64,000 nucleotides of DNA from Pseudofabraea citricarpa (GCA_029641185.1 JAPWGK010000004.1:1612001-1676000), one strand, 5' to 3'; counted from the first letter of the stretch, positions 38,151-51,335 are shown. Notes: a model not told the origin generated them from the letters alone. Numbers and translations are program-made.

Positions 38151-40988
38151 TCTTAAAATCTTAATTTATTTTCTTAAGAATCTTTATTAATCTTTATATA
38201 AAAAGATATCTAAATCTATAATATACCTAATAAAACTTAGATTTTATTAGATAATATAATATAATTATCTTTAGTTAATCTAGTAATATAAATAAATAGT
38301 TTTATTTTTATACTAAAAATATAATTTTCTTACCTTAGATAAGAATATTTTATAAATTATTAATTCGTACGAATATCTTATTTATATCTTATATATAAAA
38401 TAAGAATAATATTAAAACTAGTATAATATAAAATATAATATTTTTAATTAATATCTTAAGATTAATAATTCTTTTTATTATTAAGAGTTTTTTCTTAAAA
38501 TATATAATATTACTTTTATTATTTATATATAATTATAAGTTTAAGTATTATTATTATAATACTTAAAACTAGGGTTCTTTTATTATTAAGATCCCTAATA
38601 CTTTTATATCTAATATAATACCTTAGAATATCTTTAATAAATATTTACTTTTATTAATATACTTATTTATTTTATATATAATCGGCTCTTTTATTAACTT
38701 TATTTAGGGATTAAAAATATTTTATCTTATAAAAAGATAACTTATCTTTTAGTTATCTAAGGTTATCTTAATAAATTATATATTATCTTTAATAAAATAA
38801 ATTAAGAAATATTCGTATAAAAACTTTTCTTTTTTTATTTTAGTCTAATATACCTAGATATTAATAGAATATTTACCTTTATTTATTATTCTTATAACCT
38901 AAATAAGTATCCTACTTATTATTCTTAAGCTATTAGTAGAAATAATAAATATATTAAATTATTATATTTTCTTATTAGAAAAAGATTTAATATTAGGATA
39001 ATTCTTATACGAAGTAAATAATCCTTTAAAATTAATTAGGAATTAGTTAAATTTATTATCTTAGATATATTAGTTTTAAGATTTATAATATATATATATC
39101 TTAGTTTATTTTTCGTTTATATAATTACTTAACTAATACCTTAGCTTTTAGTATATATAATATTTTTAGTTATTATTAAATTTTCTTTTATTTTTCTAAT
39201 CTTCTTAGAAACTTATTTTTTTCTTAAATTAACTAAAATTTAATAATTTATTATATTTTATATAATCTTAATAATATTAGTTTTAGTTATTATACTTTTA
39301 GTTAATTTAATATTAGTTATATTAAGAGTTAAAATAACTTGTATATTATACGTAATTATTATTATTATTATTATTATTCTTATATAATATCTCTTAGATA
39401 TATAATAATAATTAGTTATATTATATAATAATAATAATAATAAATCTTAATTCTAAGTAAAACCTTTTAAAAATTAAAGCTAGTTTATAAAATATAAAAT
39501 TATATTCTAGGATATTATAATATATATTTAATACTTAATTTTATAGGTTATACTTATTTTAGTATTAGACTAAAAGTTCTTATTATATTATACGAAATAT
39601 ATTAAATAAAATCTTAAGATATTTAAGTCTTAATTTATCTAGGTATTATTAGATAATTCCTTAAAATATAATCTTATATTATTCTAAGAAATATAATTAT
39701 TTATTCTTCTTAGTTTTAAAGTAATCTTTTATTATTTATATTATTATATAAAGATTATAGTTTTAACTAAATATTTTATTATAATAAAATTCGGACGCTT
39801 TATCTTAAAATATTATAAAGAATACTAAATAATAATTATAATCTAGTATTCTTATTTTATTATAATAATTAAAGAATACTTATATTTTTATATTAAGAAT
39901 ATTATATAATTTACTTATATATTTCCTTTTATTTAATATATTATAGATTTTTATTAGCTTAATAATTAACTTATTAACTAATAATACTCTAGGTTCTTAA
40001 ATATATTATTATTATTATAAAGAACTTTATATAAGATTATCTTAAGAGTATAAAATTATAAGAGGTTATTTTTTAGGCTAAAAACTTAGATTTAGGATAC
40101 TAGTAAATCTTAGGTAAATATTAGGCTAAGGCGTACGAGAGTTAAAATATTAGTCCGGATTATATTTTTTTTATTATATTATACGAGCTTAGTTTACTCC
40201 TAGAAAAATATATATATTCTTAATTAATAATTAAATATATTACTCTAGTATTATTATTAGGCTTACTATAAAAATATTAAATAAAATACTTAGTAAAAGT
40301 AATTAATATATTAGATTTTTTAGCTTATATATTAAATCGAACTTTCTTTTATATATTTTTATTTATTTCTTAATCTTATCTTTAGTTTATATATAAGATT
40401 TTTTCTCGTTTAAGAGGTTTACTAAAAGTTAAATATAAGATATAAATCTTAATTTAAGTTTAGTAAATACTTTATATATATATAAGTATATATAAACTTT
40501 AGATATAATTACCCTTAATATTATATTAAATATTACTAATATTTATCCTTAAAATATATCCTTAAAATTATCTTATAATTTATTATCTTTTATCTTTTAT
40601 TTCTTTTATATATTAATATTTATTATAATATATATATTAATAAGTATATTAGTATATTTATTTATATTAGTTATATTAATTTTATTATCTTATTATTTAG
40701 GGTTAATAAGATATTTTCTCTTTATTATAAAACTTATTATTACTTATAAGTTTTATAAAAGATTTTTTTTAGTTAAAGTTATATTATTTCGTTTAAAGAT
40801 AATATCTTTTATTTTATATTAGCTAAACCTATAAAATATTCTTTTAGATTAATTAAATAAGCTAAGATTTATCTTTAATAATCTTATTAAGAATCTTTAT
40901 ATATTAAGTCCTAAAAAACCTTATTAATCTATAATCTTACTTCGTACGTAAGGTTATTATATAATAGTTAAGTTAAACTACTAATTAA
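38151..40988 (-). pseudogene. Copia-1 copy B 5' internal region (gag and upstream pol) relic
   Basis: Orthologous to 16421-19492 of copy A, with only 8 ATT units (39355-39378). From about 38560 to 39530 it is nearly identical to copy E, including the pattern of mutated and unmutated C/G sites, while the flanks differ. Confidence 0.6.
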
Positions 40989-41197
40989 TATTAATATAAT
41001 TATCTTATAATTATATATATATATAAATAATATATATATAATTATAAATATATATTAATACTTTATTAATTAATTAGTTAATTTATTTATAAATATATTA
41101 ACTTATATATAATATATTATTCGTATAAAGTATTAAGACTTAATTAAATACTTATAACTTAAGAGATATAAGTAAAAAATATATAATTCTCCTAATA
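40989..41197 (-). repeat. Copia-1 copy B 5' LTR (209 bp)
   Basis: Starts TATTAATATAATTATC and ends TTCTCCTAATA; followed by AAACT (41198-41202). It reads ACTTTATTAATT near 41061 where the left LTR of B reads ACTTAGTTAATT. Confidence 0.93.
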
Positions 41198-41202
41198 AAA
41201 CT

Positions 41203-43011
41203 AATAAAAGATATTCTTAAGTTATATTATAAAAATTAAAATAATATTTTATTTTATAAAAATTAAATCTAAATTCTAGAAGCTTATAAAATAAAATTAA
41301 TTTAGAAAATATATAAAAAACTTATAATTAGATATTTTAACTAAAAAAAAATATTAATCCTTTTATAAGATAATTATATTTAAAAAAATATAAATAAAAA
41401 CCTTAATTAATATATTAGAAATTATTATATCTATAAAAAATCTAAACTAAATAATATTATTTACTAAGAATACCTAGAATTATTATTAATATTAAATAAA
41501 TCTTAGAATTATATATTTATAAATTTTATAATTAAACTTCTAAAAAATAATAGATTTAATATTATTTTAGTTATAATCTATAAATTATTAAAAGAAAGAT
41601 ATTATATTTTTTATAAATATAAAAATAAAAAAATAAGTATAAAAGAAATTATTAAATTATTTCTAAAGAATATATAAAAATATTATAAATTACTTATAAC
41701 TTATATTTTTATTATAATATATAAAATATAAAATAAATAAGAGATTAATATAATTAATTAATAATAAAAGATCTAAGTATAAAAAGAAAAAAAAAAAGAA
41801 AAAAAAAGAAAATATAAGAAGCTAGTTATAAGTAATTCTTTTTATTATACTAATATTTATTCTCTAAGTATTTCTTATTATATATATTCTTAGGTAAATA
41901 AATATATAAGATAAATTATATATAATTTATTTTACTTAGTAAATTTTAAATTATATAATCTAGATTAATAAATTATATAATCTAGGTTAATAAATTATAA
42001 TATAAGATAAATAAAATATATATAAAAGAAGTAAATATATAATATATATTTTAAGTAACTTATATAAAAACTATAATAATTTCTAATAAAGATTTTTAAT
42101 TTATAAGTAAGATATAAAAAAAGCTTTATAAGATATTAGGAATTAATATTTAATTATTTATTATAATATACCTAAAAATAAACGGCTAAATAAAAAAAAT
42201 AAATATAAAAATAAAATATTACCTAAAAGCTTATATTAATTACTTATAAGATAACTAGAGTTAAATCTTATTAATAATAAAATTTATAAGAAATAAATAT
42301 TAATTTATAAGTATAAAAATTATATTATTTTTTATAAATAAAAGATATAAACTAAAAATAAATTTCAACTAAGAAAATATAAAAATTAATTAATTATAAC
42401 TAGTAAAAAGTAAACTAAATAAAAGATAAATAATAGAATTTATAAAAAGAATAAAAAATACTTAGAAATTTATATATAAAAAAATAACTTAGTCTTAAAA
42501 TAAGATAAAAAAATATATAAATAAGAAATAATTACTAGTATTAAATTATAAACTAGAAGATAAAATTTATATTTTAATAAAAAATATTCGTATATAAAAA
42601 CTTTTAAGAAAACTAAAATATAAGAATAAAAAATCTTATAAGATTAAGAAAAAAATTAAGTTAAGCTTTTATAAAATAAAATTATTATTAGGACTTAAAA
42701 TTTATCTTATATTTTATTTTAACTTATTATATAAAAATCTAGACGATTTATTACTAAGATAAAAAAAAACTAAATCTCTATTAATTAATATAAAAGAAAA
42801 TAATAAATAAAAAGTAAAAGATATTAAAAATATAAAAATAATTAAAGGAAAAGTTTTTTATAAAATTAAATAAATATAATAATTATTAGATCTAAAATAA
42901 TATCTAATAAAAAATTTTAAGAATATATAAAAAATTCTAAGAGATTTTTATTTTAGATATCTAAATAAATCTTATTTAATATAAAAATTAGATACTTAGA
43001 AAAAAGATAAT
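41203..43011 (+). pseudogene. Gypsy-1 copy X integrase and chromodomain relic
   Basis: Third piece of X, collinear with 22530-23978 of Y. The integrase core is broken at 41710-42078 by a reversed solo LTR. The chromodomain frame lies at about 42820-42970. Purine-rich sequence ending at 43011 is the polypurine-tract candidate before the 3' LTR. Catalytic residues are mutated as in Y. Confidence 0.84.
41710..42078 (-). repeat. Solo Gypsy-1 LTR, reversed, in copy X integrase
   Basis: Reverse complement of the Gypsy-1 LTR, starting TATTATAATATATAAAAT and ending ACTATAATA, flanked by ATTTT (41705-41709) and ATTTC (42079-42083), a 5-bp duplication with one transition. At 369 bp it is longer than the others because about 24 bp (AATTATATAATCTAG...) are duplicated in tandem near 41945-41995. 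No internal sequence is present: a full element inserted and then collapsed by LTR-LTR recombination. Confidence 0.9.
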
Positions 43012-43357
43012 ATTATAATTCTTATATAAGTTACTTAAAATATATATTATATACTTATTTTTTTTATATATATTTTATTTATCTTATATTATAACTTATT
43101 AATCTAGATTATATAACTAGAAATTTATTAAATAAAATAAATTATATATAATTTATCTTATATATTTATTTACCTAAGAATACGTATAATAAAAAATATT
43201 TAGAAAATAAATACTAGTATAATAAAAAGAATTACTTATAATTAACTTCTTATATTTTCTTTTTTTTTCTTTTTTTTTCTCTTCTTATACTTAGATCTTT
43301 TATTATTAATTAGTTATATTAATCTCTTATTTACTTTATATTTTATATATTATAATA
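43012..43357 (+). repeat. Gypsy-1 copy X 3' LTR (346 bp)
   Basis: Starts TATTATAATTCTTATATAAG and ends TATTATAATA. The right flank is a TA-rich 19-bp tandem repeat, so a target duplication cannot be read. Confidence 0.92.
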
Positions 43358-43418
43358 TATATAAGTATATATATAATATATAAGTATATATATAATATAT
43401 AAGTAGATATATATCTTT
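43358..43418. repeat. 19-bp tandem repeat, about 3 units
   Basis: Units begin ATAAG at about 43361, 43380 and 43399, each followed by TA-rich sequence. It abuts the X 3' LTR. Confidence 0.75.
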
Positions 43419-43570
43419 TATTCTTTTTATACTTAAAAGTTATATTATTATAATAAATTTAATATAAGTTATCTTATTATAAATAAATAAACTTTTAAGT
43501 CTTAAGAGAAAAAGTTAGCTTATTATTACTTATAAAACTTTCTTTAGCTTTAATATTTTCTTTAAACTAA

Positions 43571-43792
43571 TTTTTCTTATAAAAATATAATAAGAGGGTT
43601 TTAGATTATAATAAAATAAGTTATAATTACTAAGAAACGTTTGATTTTTCTTATAAAAATATAATAAGAGGGTTTTAGATTATAATAAAATAAGTTATAA
43701 TTACTAAGGAATATCTAATTTTTCTTATAAAAATATAATAAGAGGGTTTTAAATTATAATAAAATAAGTTATAATTATTAAGAAATATTTAA
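43571..43792. repeat. 74-bp tandem repeat, 3 units
   Basis: Units start TTTTTCTTATAAAAATATAA at 43571, 43645 and 43719, each containing AATAAGAGGGTTTTA. They differ at a few sites, mostly transitions. No coding potential seen. Confidence 0.92.
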
Positions 43793-43879
43793 TTCTTCTT
43801 ATATATTAGCTAATATTAAAGGTATTAGCTCCTAATTTTTTTAACTAATATATATAATATTACTAAATACTAGTTTATT

Positions 43880-44440
43880 ATTTTAATTAAATATCTAGAG
43901 TATATTATATAATAAAATTTAAGAGTTAAATTTCGAATATTAATTTATTATTTATACTAGTTTATTACTTAAATTAAAGGTCTAAGATATATTATATAAT
44001 AAAATTTAAGGATTAAATTTTATTATATAATATATTAAATACTAATTTATTATTTATACTAGTTTATTACTTAAATTAAAAGTCTAGGATATATTATATA
44101 ATAAAATTTAAGGGTTAGATTTTATTATATAATATATTAAATACTAGTTTATTATTTAAATTAAAGGTCTAAGGTATATTATATAATAAAATTTAAGGGT
44201 TAAATTTCAAATATTAGTTTATTATTTATATTAGTTTATTACTTAAATTAAAGGTCTAAGATATATTATATAATAAAATTTAAGGGTTAAATTTTATTAC
44301 GTAATATACTAAATATTAGTTTAATATTAAATACTAGTTTATTACTAAATATTAGTTTATTATTAAATACTTAGTTATTATTTAATTAAAAGTTTAAGAT
44401 ATATTATATAATAAAATTTTAGGATTTTTATCTTATTATT
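43880..44440. repeat. Degenerate minisatellite, roughly 85-105 bp units
   Basis: A TATATTATATAATAAAATTT core recurs at about 43902, 43988, 44091, 44174, 44268 and 44397, linked by variants of TACTAGTTTATTA and TTAAATTAAAGGTCTAAG. Unit spacing varies. Function unknown. Confidence 0.8.
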
Positions 44441-44565
44441 TAATATTAATCTTTTATAATTAATAGATCTTACGCTTAGTTTTACCCTAGATAACTAGTA
44501 ATAAAAAAAAACAAGAGATAAAAAGACGCTTATATAAGTTATTTAAGAATATATAAAACTATTTA

Positions 44566-44730
44566 ATTATTATTTTAATTTTAGTTATTATTTTAATTTT
44601 AGTTATTATTCTAATTTTACTATTAGTTATTATTCTAATTTTAGTTATTATTCTAATTTTAGTTATTATTTTAATTTAAGTTATTATTTTAATTTTAATT
44701 ATTATTTTAATTTTAGTTATTATTATAATT
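44566..44730. repeat. 18-bp tandem repeat, about 9 units
   Basis: TTAGTTATTATTYTAATT repeated with small changes and one short insertion near 44618. Confidence 0.85.
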
Positions 44731-44989
44731 TTTATAATTTTATAATAAATAAAATAACTTTTAAAATACCTCTTATTATAAATTAATAAACTTCTAAGTT
44801 TTTAGATAAATAGTTAGCTTATAATTATATAAATATCTTATTATAAATAAGTAAATTTTTAACTTTTTATAAAAATAATTATTTTATTATTTAATAAAAT
44901 TCTTCTTATATATTAGCTAAAATTAAAACTATTAACTCTTAAGTTTTATTATATTATATACTTAGTATTACTAAATATTAGTTTACTAT

Positions 44990-45310
44990 TAATTTAAGGT
45001 CTAAGATATATTATATAATAAAATTTAACTCTTAAATTTTATTATATAATATATTAAATATTTATTTATTATTTATACTAGTTTATTACTAAAATTAAGG
45101 TTTAGAATATATTATATAATAAAATTTAACTCTTAAATTTTATTATATAATATACCAAATATTCGTTTATTATTTATATTAATTTATTACTAAAATTAAA
45201 GTTTAAAGTATATTATATAATAAAATTTAACCCTTAAATTTTATTATATAATATATTTTAGACTAAAATTAAGCTAGAAATCCTAGAATTTTATTATATA
45301 ATATATTTTA
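44990..45310. repeat. Second block of the 85-105 bp minisatellite
   Basis: The same TATATTATATAATAAAATTT core recurs with TTTATTATTTATA linkers. Sequence just before it (44760-44840) also resembles 43440-43520, so a unit of about 1.3 kb holding the smaller repeats may have duplicated. Confidence 0.7.
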
Positions 45311-46088
45311 AAGATATATTAAAATATTTATAAGGAGTTATCTAAGAACTTTAAGGGATATATAAAAGTAAAAGTCTTATAATAATATTTACTAAAAAGT
45401 TTAAAATTATTAACTTTAATATTAGAAAGAATAAGAAAATATTATTATTTATATTTAGATTTTTTTTTTTTATAAATTTATAAATTTATTTAGATTAAAA
45501 TTATTAGTTAGAGAAATCTTAACTTATTATTTTATTAGTAATTTATAATATAAATCTATATATTTTAATTAATTTTCTTAGTTATTTTTTTTTCTCTAAT
45601 TTCCTAATATTATTAAACTCTAAACCTAAAAGTACTTAGAGTTACTTTATTATCTTTTTTATATTAAATTTAATTATTATAATTTTATTTTTAATAATAA
45701 TTATTAAAGTTATATATTTTTTATTACTCTTACGATTTTTAACTTAATTTTTAATTACTTTTCGATTAAACTTATAATAATTAAGATCTTTTATAATCTT
45801 AATATTACTTAAACTATAAACCTAATATTTTATTATAATTAATTTAATTAGATATATAATATATTATATAATAAGATTAAAAGTAATTTTATTAAATTTA
45901 TCTAATAATATAACTTAAAATATAATATAATCTTAAAAGATTTATTAAAAAAACTAACTAAAAGATAAATATATTAACTAATAACCTTAATATTATATTT
46001 ATATATTACGCTAGTATTCTTTCTACTTAAAAGAGAATTAAAATTAATATAATCTAAACTATTATATCTTAATCTTAATATCTAAAAA
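45311..46088. other. Unidentified AT-rich DNA
   Basis: RIP-like composition, no ORF, no match to the other families in the window. It is the left target flank of Copia-1 copy C, which begins at 46089. Confidence 0.6.
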
Positions 46089-46297
46089 TATTAATATAAT
46101 TATCTTATAGCTATATATATATATAAATAATATATATATAGTTATAAATATATATTAATACTTAGTTAATTAATTAGTTGATTTATTTACAAATATATTA
46201 ACTTATATATAATATATTATTTATACGAAGTATTAAAACTTAACCGAATACTTATAACTTAAGAGATATAAGTAAAAAGTATATAATTCTTCTAATA
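46089..46297 (-). repeat. Copia-1 copy C 3' LTR (209 bp)
   Basis: Starts TATTAATATAATTATC and ends TTCTTCTAATA, followed by the usual Copia-1 3' internal sequence. Confidence 0.93.
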
Positions 46298-46640
46298 TTA
46301 GTAACTTTTTCTTTTTTAAGGAATATTAAATTAAATCGTATCTTATATAAAATAATATTATATAAGTATAATATTATAGATAATTATTACTAAGAAAGTA
46401 TAAGTAACTAAGAAACTAAAGATAAATACTTATAAATATTAAACTTATAAATATAAAAAATATAAATAAGAAAATACTTAATATAAGAAAATAATCTATT
46501 AAATAAATATAAGAAAAATATTATATAATATTAGTAAGTCGTATACTAGGGTTCTAGAGAGTAATTTTAGCTTAGGTAAACTATTAACTTTATCTCTTAA
46601 TAAATAAAGCGAATAATTATATAAATTAATATTTAATAAT
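46298..46640 (-). other. Copia-1 copy C 3' internal region, first piece
   Basis: Collinear with 11754-12105 of copy A. It ends with ATAAT (46636-46640), the target duplicated at 62811-62815 by copy D. Confidence 0.85.
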
Positions 46641-46849
46641 TATTAGGAGAATTATATACTTTCTACTTATATCTCTTAAGTTATAAGTATTTGATTAAGT
46701 CTTAGTACTTCGTACGAATAATATATTATATATAAGTTAATATATTTATAGATAAATTAACTAATTAATTAACTAAGTATTAATATATATTTATAATTAT
46801 ATATATATTATTTATATATATATATAATTATAAGATAATTATACTAATA
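46641..46849 (+). repeat. Copia-1 copy D 5' LTR (209 bp)
   Basis: Starts TATTAGGAGAATTATATAC and ends ATTATACTAATA; the reverse complement of the LTRs of A, B, C and E. A TTAGTAGTTTAAC segment just inside it is where a primer-binding site should lie, but the tRNA could not be assigned. Confidence 0.93.
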
Positions 46850-49800
46850 TTAATTAGTAGTTTAACTTAACTATTATATAATAACCTTATATACGAAATA
46901 AAATTATAGATTAATAAGGTTTTTTAGGACTTAATATATAAAGATTTTTAATAAGATTATTAAAAGTAAATCTTAGCTTATTTAATTAATTTAAAAGAAT
47001 ATTTTATAGGTTTAGCTAATATAAAATAAAAGATATTATCTTTAGATAAAATATTATAACTTTAACTAAAAAAGATCTTTTATAAAACTTATAAGTAATA
47101 ATAAGTTTTATAATAAAAAGAAAATATCTTATTAACTCTAAATAATAAAATAATAGAATTAATATAACTAATATAAATAAATATATTAACGTACTTATTA
47201 ATACGTATATTATAACAAATATTAATATATAAAAAGAATAAGAGATAAAAGATAATAAATTATAAGATAATTTTAAGAATATATTTTAAGAATAAATATT
47301 AATAATATTTAATATAATATTAAGAGTAATTATATCTAAAATTTATACGTACTTATATATATATAAAATATTTACTAAACTTAAATTAAGATTTATATCT
47401 TATACTTAACTTTTAGTAAATCTCTTAAATAAAAAAAAACCTTATATATAAACTAAAGATAAGATTAAAAAGTAAATAAAAGCGTATAAAAAAAAGTTCG
47501 ATTTAATATATAAGCTAAAGGATCTAATATATTAGTTACTTTTACTAAATATTTTATATAATATCTTTATAATAAGCCTAATAATAATATTAGAATAATA
47601 TATTCGGTTATTAATTAAAGATATATATTATAATAAGGTGATAAATATTAGAGCGTATTTGAATCTATAATACTATAAACGTAACTAGTAACTAATATAA
47701 TATATATAGCTACGTATAAGGTATATTTAGTAATCGAATTAATAGTTATAAAGATAAGAGGTAAAAGAAGTAGTTTATTAATTATAGTAATAAAATATAA
47801 ATAATAATATATAGCTCCTAAAGCGCTTAAAGAATACTTATAAAGCTCTTATATAATAGTACCTAAGGTAATAATAACTCCTTATAAAAGTAAAAAAAGT
47901 AATAAAATCGAGTATATAACCTTATTATAATATATCTTTCTAGAGATAAACCGAGCTCGTATAATATAATAAGAAGAATATAATCTAGACTAATATTTTA
48001 ATTCTTATACGTTTTAGCCTAATATTTACCTAAAATTTACTAGTATCTTAAATCTAAGTTTTTAGCCTAAAAAATAATCTCCTATAATTTTATATTCTTA
48101 AGATAATCTTATATAAAGTTTTTTATAATAATAATAATACGTTTAAAAACCTAGAGTATTATTAATTAATAAATTAATTACTAAGCTAATAAAAATTTAT
48201 AATATATTAAATAAAAGGAAATATATAAGTAAATTATATAATATTCTTAATATAAAAATATAAGTATTCTTTAATTATTATAATAAAATAAAAATATTAG
48301 ATTATAATTATTATTTAGTATTTTTTATAATACTTTAAAGTAAAACGTTTAAATTTTATTATAATAAGATATTTAGCTAAAACTACGATTTTTATATAAT
48401 AATATAAATAATAAAAGATTATTTTAAAACTAAAAAGAATAAGTAATTATATCTCTTAGAGTAATATAAGATTATATTCTAGGGAATTATTTAATAATAT
48501 CTAAATAAGTCGAGACTTAAATATCTTAAGATCTTATTTAATATATTTTATATAATATAATAAGAACTTTTAATTTAATACTAAAATAAGTATAACCTAT
48601 AAGATTAAGTATTAAATATATATTATAATATTCTAGAGTATAATTTTATATTTTATAAATTAACTTTAACTTTTAAAAGGCTTTACTTAGAATTAAGATT
48701 TATTATTATTATTATTATTATATAATATAACTAATTATTATTATATATCTAAGAGATATTATATAAGAATAATAATAATAATAATAATAATAATTATATA
48801 TAATATATAAGTTATTTTAATTCTTAATACGATTAATATTAAATTAACTAAAAATATAATAACTAAAATTAATATTACTAAGGTTATATAAAATATAATA
48901 AACTATTAAATTTTAGTTAATTTAAGAAAAAGAGAAATTTCTAAGAGGATTAAAAAAATAAAAGAAAATTTAATAATAACTAGAAATATTATATATACTA
49001 AAAGCTAGGGTATTAGTTAAGTAATTATATAAATAAAAAATAAACTAAGATATATATATATTATAAATCTTAAAACTAATATATTTAAGATAATAAATTT
49101 AACTAGTTTCTAATTAATTTTAAAGGATTATTTATTTTATATAAGAATTATCTTAATATTAAACTTTTTTCTAATAAGAAAATATAATAATTTAATATAT
49201 TTATTATTTCTACTAATAACTTAAGAATAATAAGTAGGATACTTATTTAGATTATAAGAATAATAAATAAAAATAAATATTTTATTAGTATCTAGGTATA
49301 TTAGACTAAAATAAAAAGAAAAAAGTTTTTATACGAATATTTTTTAATTAATTTTATTAAAGATAATATATAATTTATTAAGATAACCTTAGATAATTAG
49401 AAAATAAGTTATCTTCTTATAAGATAAGATATTTCTAGTCTCTAAATAAAATTAATAGGAAAGCTAGCTATATATAAAATAAATAAGTATATTAATAAAA
49501 GTAAATATTTATTAGAAATATTCTAAAGTATTATATTAGATATAAGAATATTAGGAATCTTAATAATAAGAAAATCTTAGTTTTAAGTATTATAATAATA
49601 ATACCTAAACTTATAATTATATACGAATAATAAAAGTAATATTATACGCTTTAAGAAAAGATTCTTAATAATAAAAGAAACTATTAATCTTAAGATATTA
49701 ATTAGAAATATTATATTTTATATTATATTAGTCTTAATATTATTTTTATTTTATATATAAGATATAAATAAGATATTCGTATAAATTAATAACTTATAAA

Positions 49801-49989
49801 ATATTTTTATCTAGAGTAAGAAAATTATATCTTTAGTATAAAAATAAGGATATTTATTTATATTATTAGATTAACTAAAGATAATTATATTATATTATCT
49901 AATAAAATCTAAGCTTTATTAGATATATTATAAATTTAGATATCTTTTTATATAAAGATTAATAGAGATTCTTAAGAAAATAAATTAAG
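46850..49989 (+). pseudogene. Copia-1 copy D 5' internal region (gag and upstream pol) relic
   Basis: Plus-strand counterpart of 16421-19492 in copy A. It includes the small AAT repeat (48768-48794) and the inserted element at about 47622-47936. By position it encodes gag, protease and the integrase N-terminus; I recognise no motif with confidence. Confidence 0.55.
47622..47936. mobile_element. MITE-like element, about 313 bp, in copy D
   Basis: Copies A, B and E have a short TA-rich stretch here; D has about 313 extra bp. The insert's ends form a terminal inverted repeat: TATATTATAATAAGGT on the left and its reverse complement on the right, extending a few bases further with a mismatch. The target is TA-rich, so the duplication length is ambiguous and the superfamily cannot be set. 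No ORF. It keeps TG/CA-type sites such as AAGGTGATA and GTATTTGAATC, unlike its surroundings. Confidence 0.8.
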
Positions 49990-51335
49990 ATTTTAAGATT
50001 CTAATACTTAAGAATCTTATAAAATTTTATAAATATTACTAAATATATTCTAAATTACTAGAGCGATTTAAATTTATTATTAAGAAAGATATAAATTTTA
50101 ATTATTTAGTAGTAATTAATATTATATATTTAGATAAAAGACTAGTAATATATATAATTAATAAAATAATATTATTTAATATAATAAAGTTTCTAAAAGA
50201 TATAAAAGTAAAAATAATATAAAATATACTTTATATATTATAAATTAATATATACCTTAGTTTATTAGATTTCTTTATATATAATATTAATATAAATTTT
50301 ATAATATCTAAGTTTTAATAAAATATATTAATAATAATAACTAAGACTAAGAAAGTTCTTATAAAAGCTTATAATAATATTAGAAAAATAAAAAGATATT
50401 ATATATTTTTATAATATATATATAAAATACTTTATATAAAATTAAAAGATAAATATATTAATAAGAATATTATTTTTTAAATAATTATAAAAGCTATTAA
50501 TAATTTTATAAGACCTAATAAACTAGTATTTATATTATTTATTTTTAGTATTTACCTAAGAATAAGCTAGGATAATATCCTAGTTATATTTATAATAAAG
50601 CGTAAAAAGATAATAAATCTAATAATATAAGAAGTTAAATATTTTTATACCTAGTAATTAGTTAAAAAGATATTAGTTATATAAAATAATCCTTATATAA
50701 ACTTAATAGTATTATTATTATTATAATCGGATATCCTAATATAAAAAGAGAAATAAGATTAAAAAAGATTATATAAATTAATTAATATTATAAGTAAGAT
50801 ATATATTATTAATATATCTTATAACCTAATAAATTTCCGTTTAATTATTATAAAACCTTTTAACTTAAAGTTATAAGATAATTAACCCTAAGAAATTAAT
50901 TATAAGAATCTTATAAGATTTATATTAAAAGTAGAAAATAGCTAGAAGATAAAATTATAAGTATTAGAAGATATTATCTAGACTAAGTAAATTTATATAA
51001 TACTTATATAACTAAGATTTATACTAATAATTATATTATTACGAAAATTAATTTATTTTTTTAATAAAGGAATTTCTTATAATAATAAGAAGTTTAATAA
51101 GAATTTTATAGTTTAATTTTTATTTTCTTACGTATAATATCCTTTTAATAAGCTTTCTTAGCTCGTATAAAATATAAGTAATATAAGATAAATAATATTA
51201 TTAATATATTTAACTTATAAGAAGATTAATAATCTTAAGCTTTTAAGATAACTTTAGGAGTTAGATATTATTATAATACTTAGGTAATTATTTAAGGAAT
51301 CTACTAGAAAGGAAATTAAAGAATTAATTATAAAT
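49990..51335 (+). pseudogene. Copia-1 copy D integrase and start of RT relic
   Basis: Plus-strand integrase core at 50064-50480. Catalytic residues: Asn at 50118 (probable first Asp), Asn at 50283 (second Asp), Lys at 50391 (Glu), with 35 residues between the last two, the DD35E spacing. The conserved VEAHNxIGxVERYH-type segment near 50355-50402 is recognisable with Glu to Lys and His to Tyr. Next comes a polyprotein linker with a STVVKPF-type motif near 50840. The RT N-terminus starts near 51250 and is cut by copy E after TAAAT at 51331-51335. Confidence 0.86.

Larger units (their letters stand above)
26113..41197 (-). mobile_element. Copia-1 copy B: Ty1/copia inserted in copy X, itself split by Gypsy-2
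   Basis: Flanked by AAACT at 26108-26112 and 41198-41202, with 209-bp LTRs at both ends. Its own sequence is 7923 bp once Gypsy-2 (27285-34441) and the duplicated AGTCT are removed. Coding strand is minus. Its right LTR carries a two-base variant that its left LTR lacks but copy E has in both LTRs (see findings). Confidence 0.93.

Noticed and set aside
43571..44730. CRISPR-like array
   Set aside because: The repeats are contiguous or irregular with no unique spacers, and the organism is evidently a eukaryote.
46641..46849. Large palindrome made by facing Copia-1 LTRs as a replication origin or hairpin element
   Set aside because: It is explained by copy D inserting in reverse into copy C, with target duplications.
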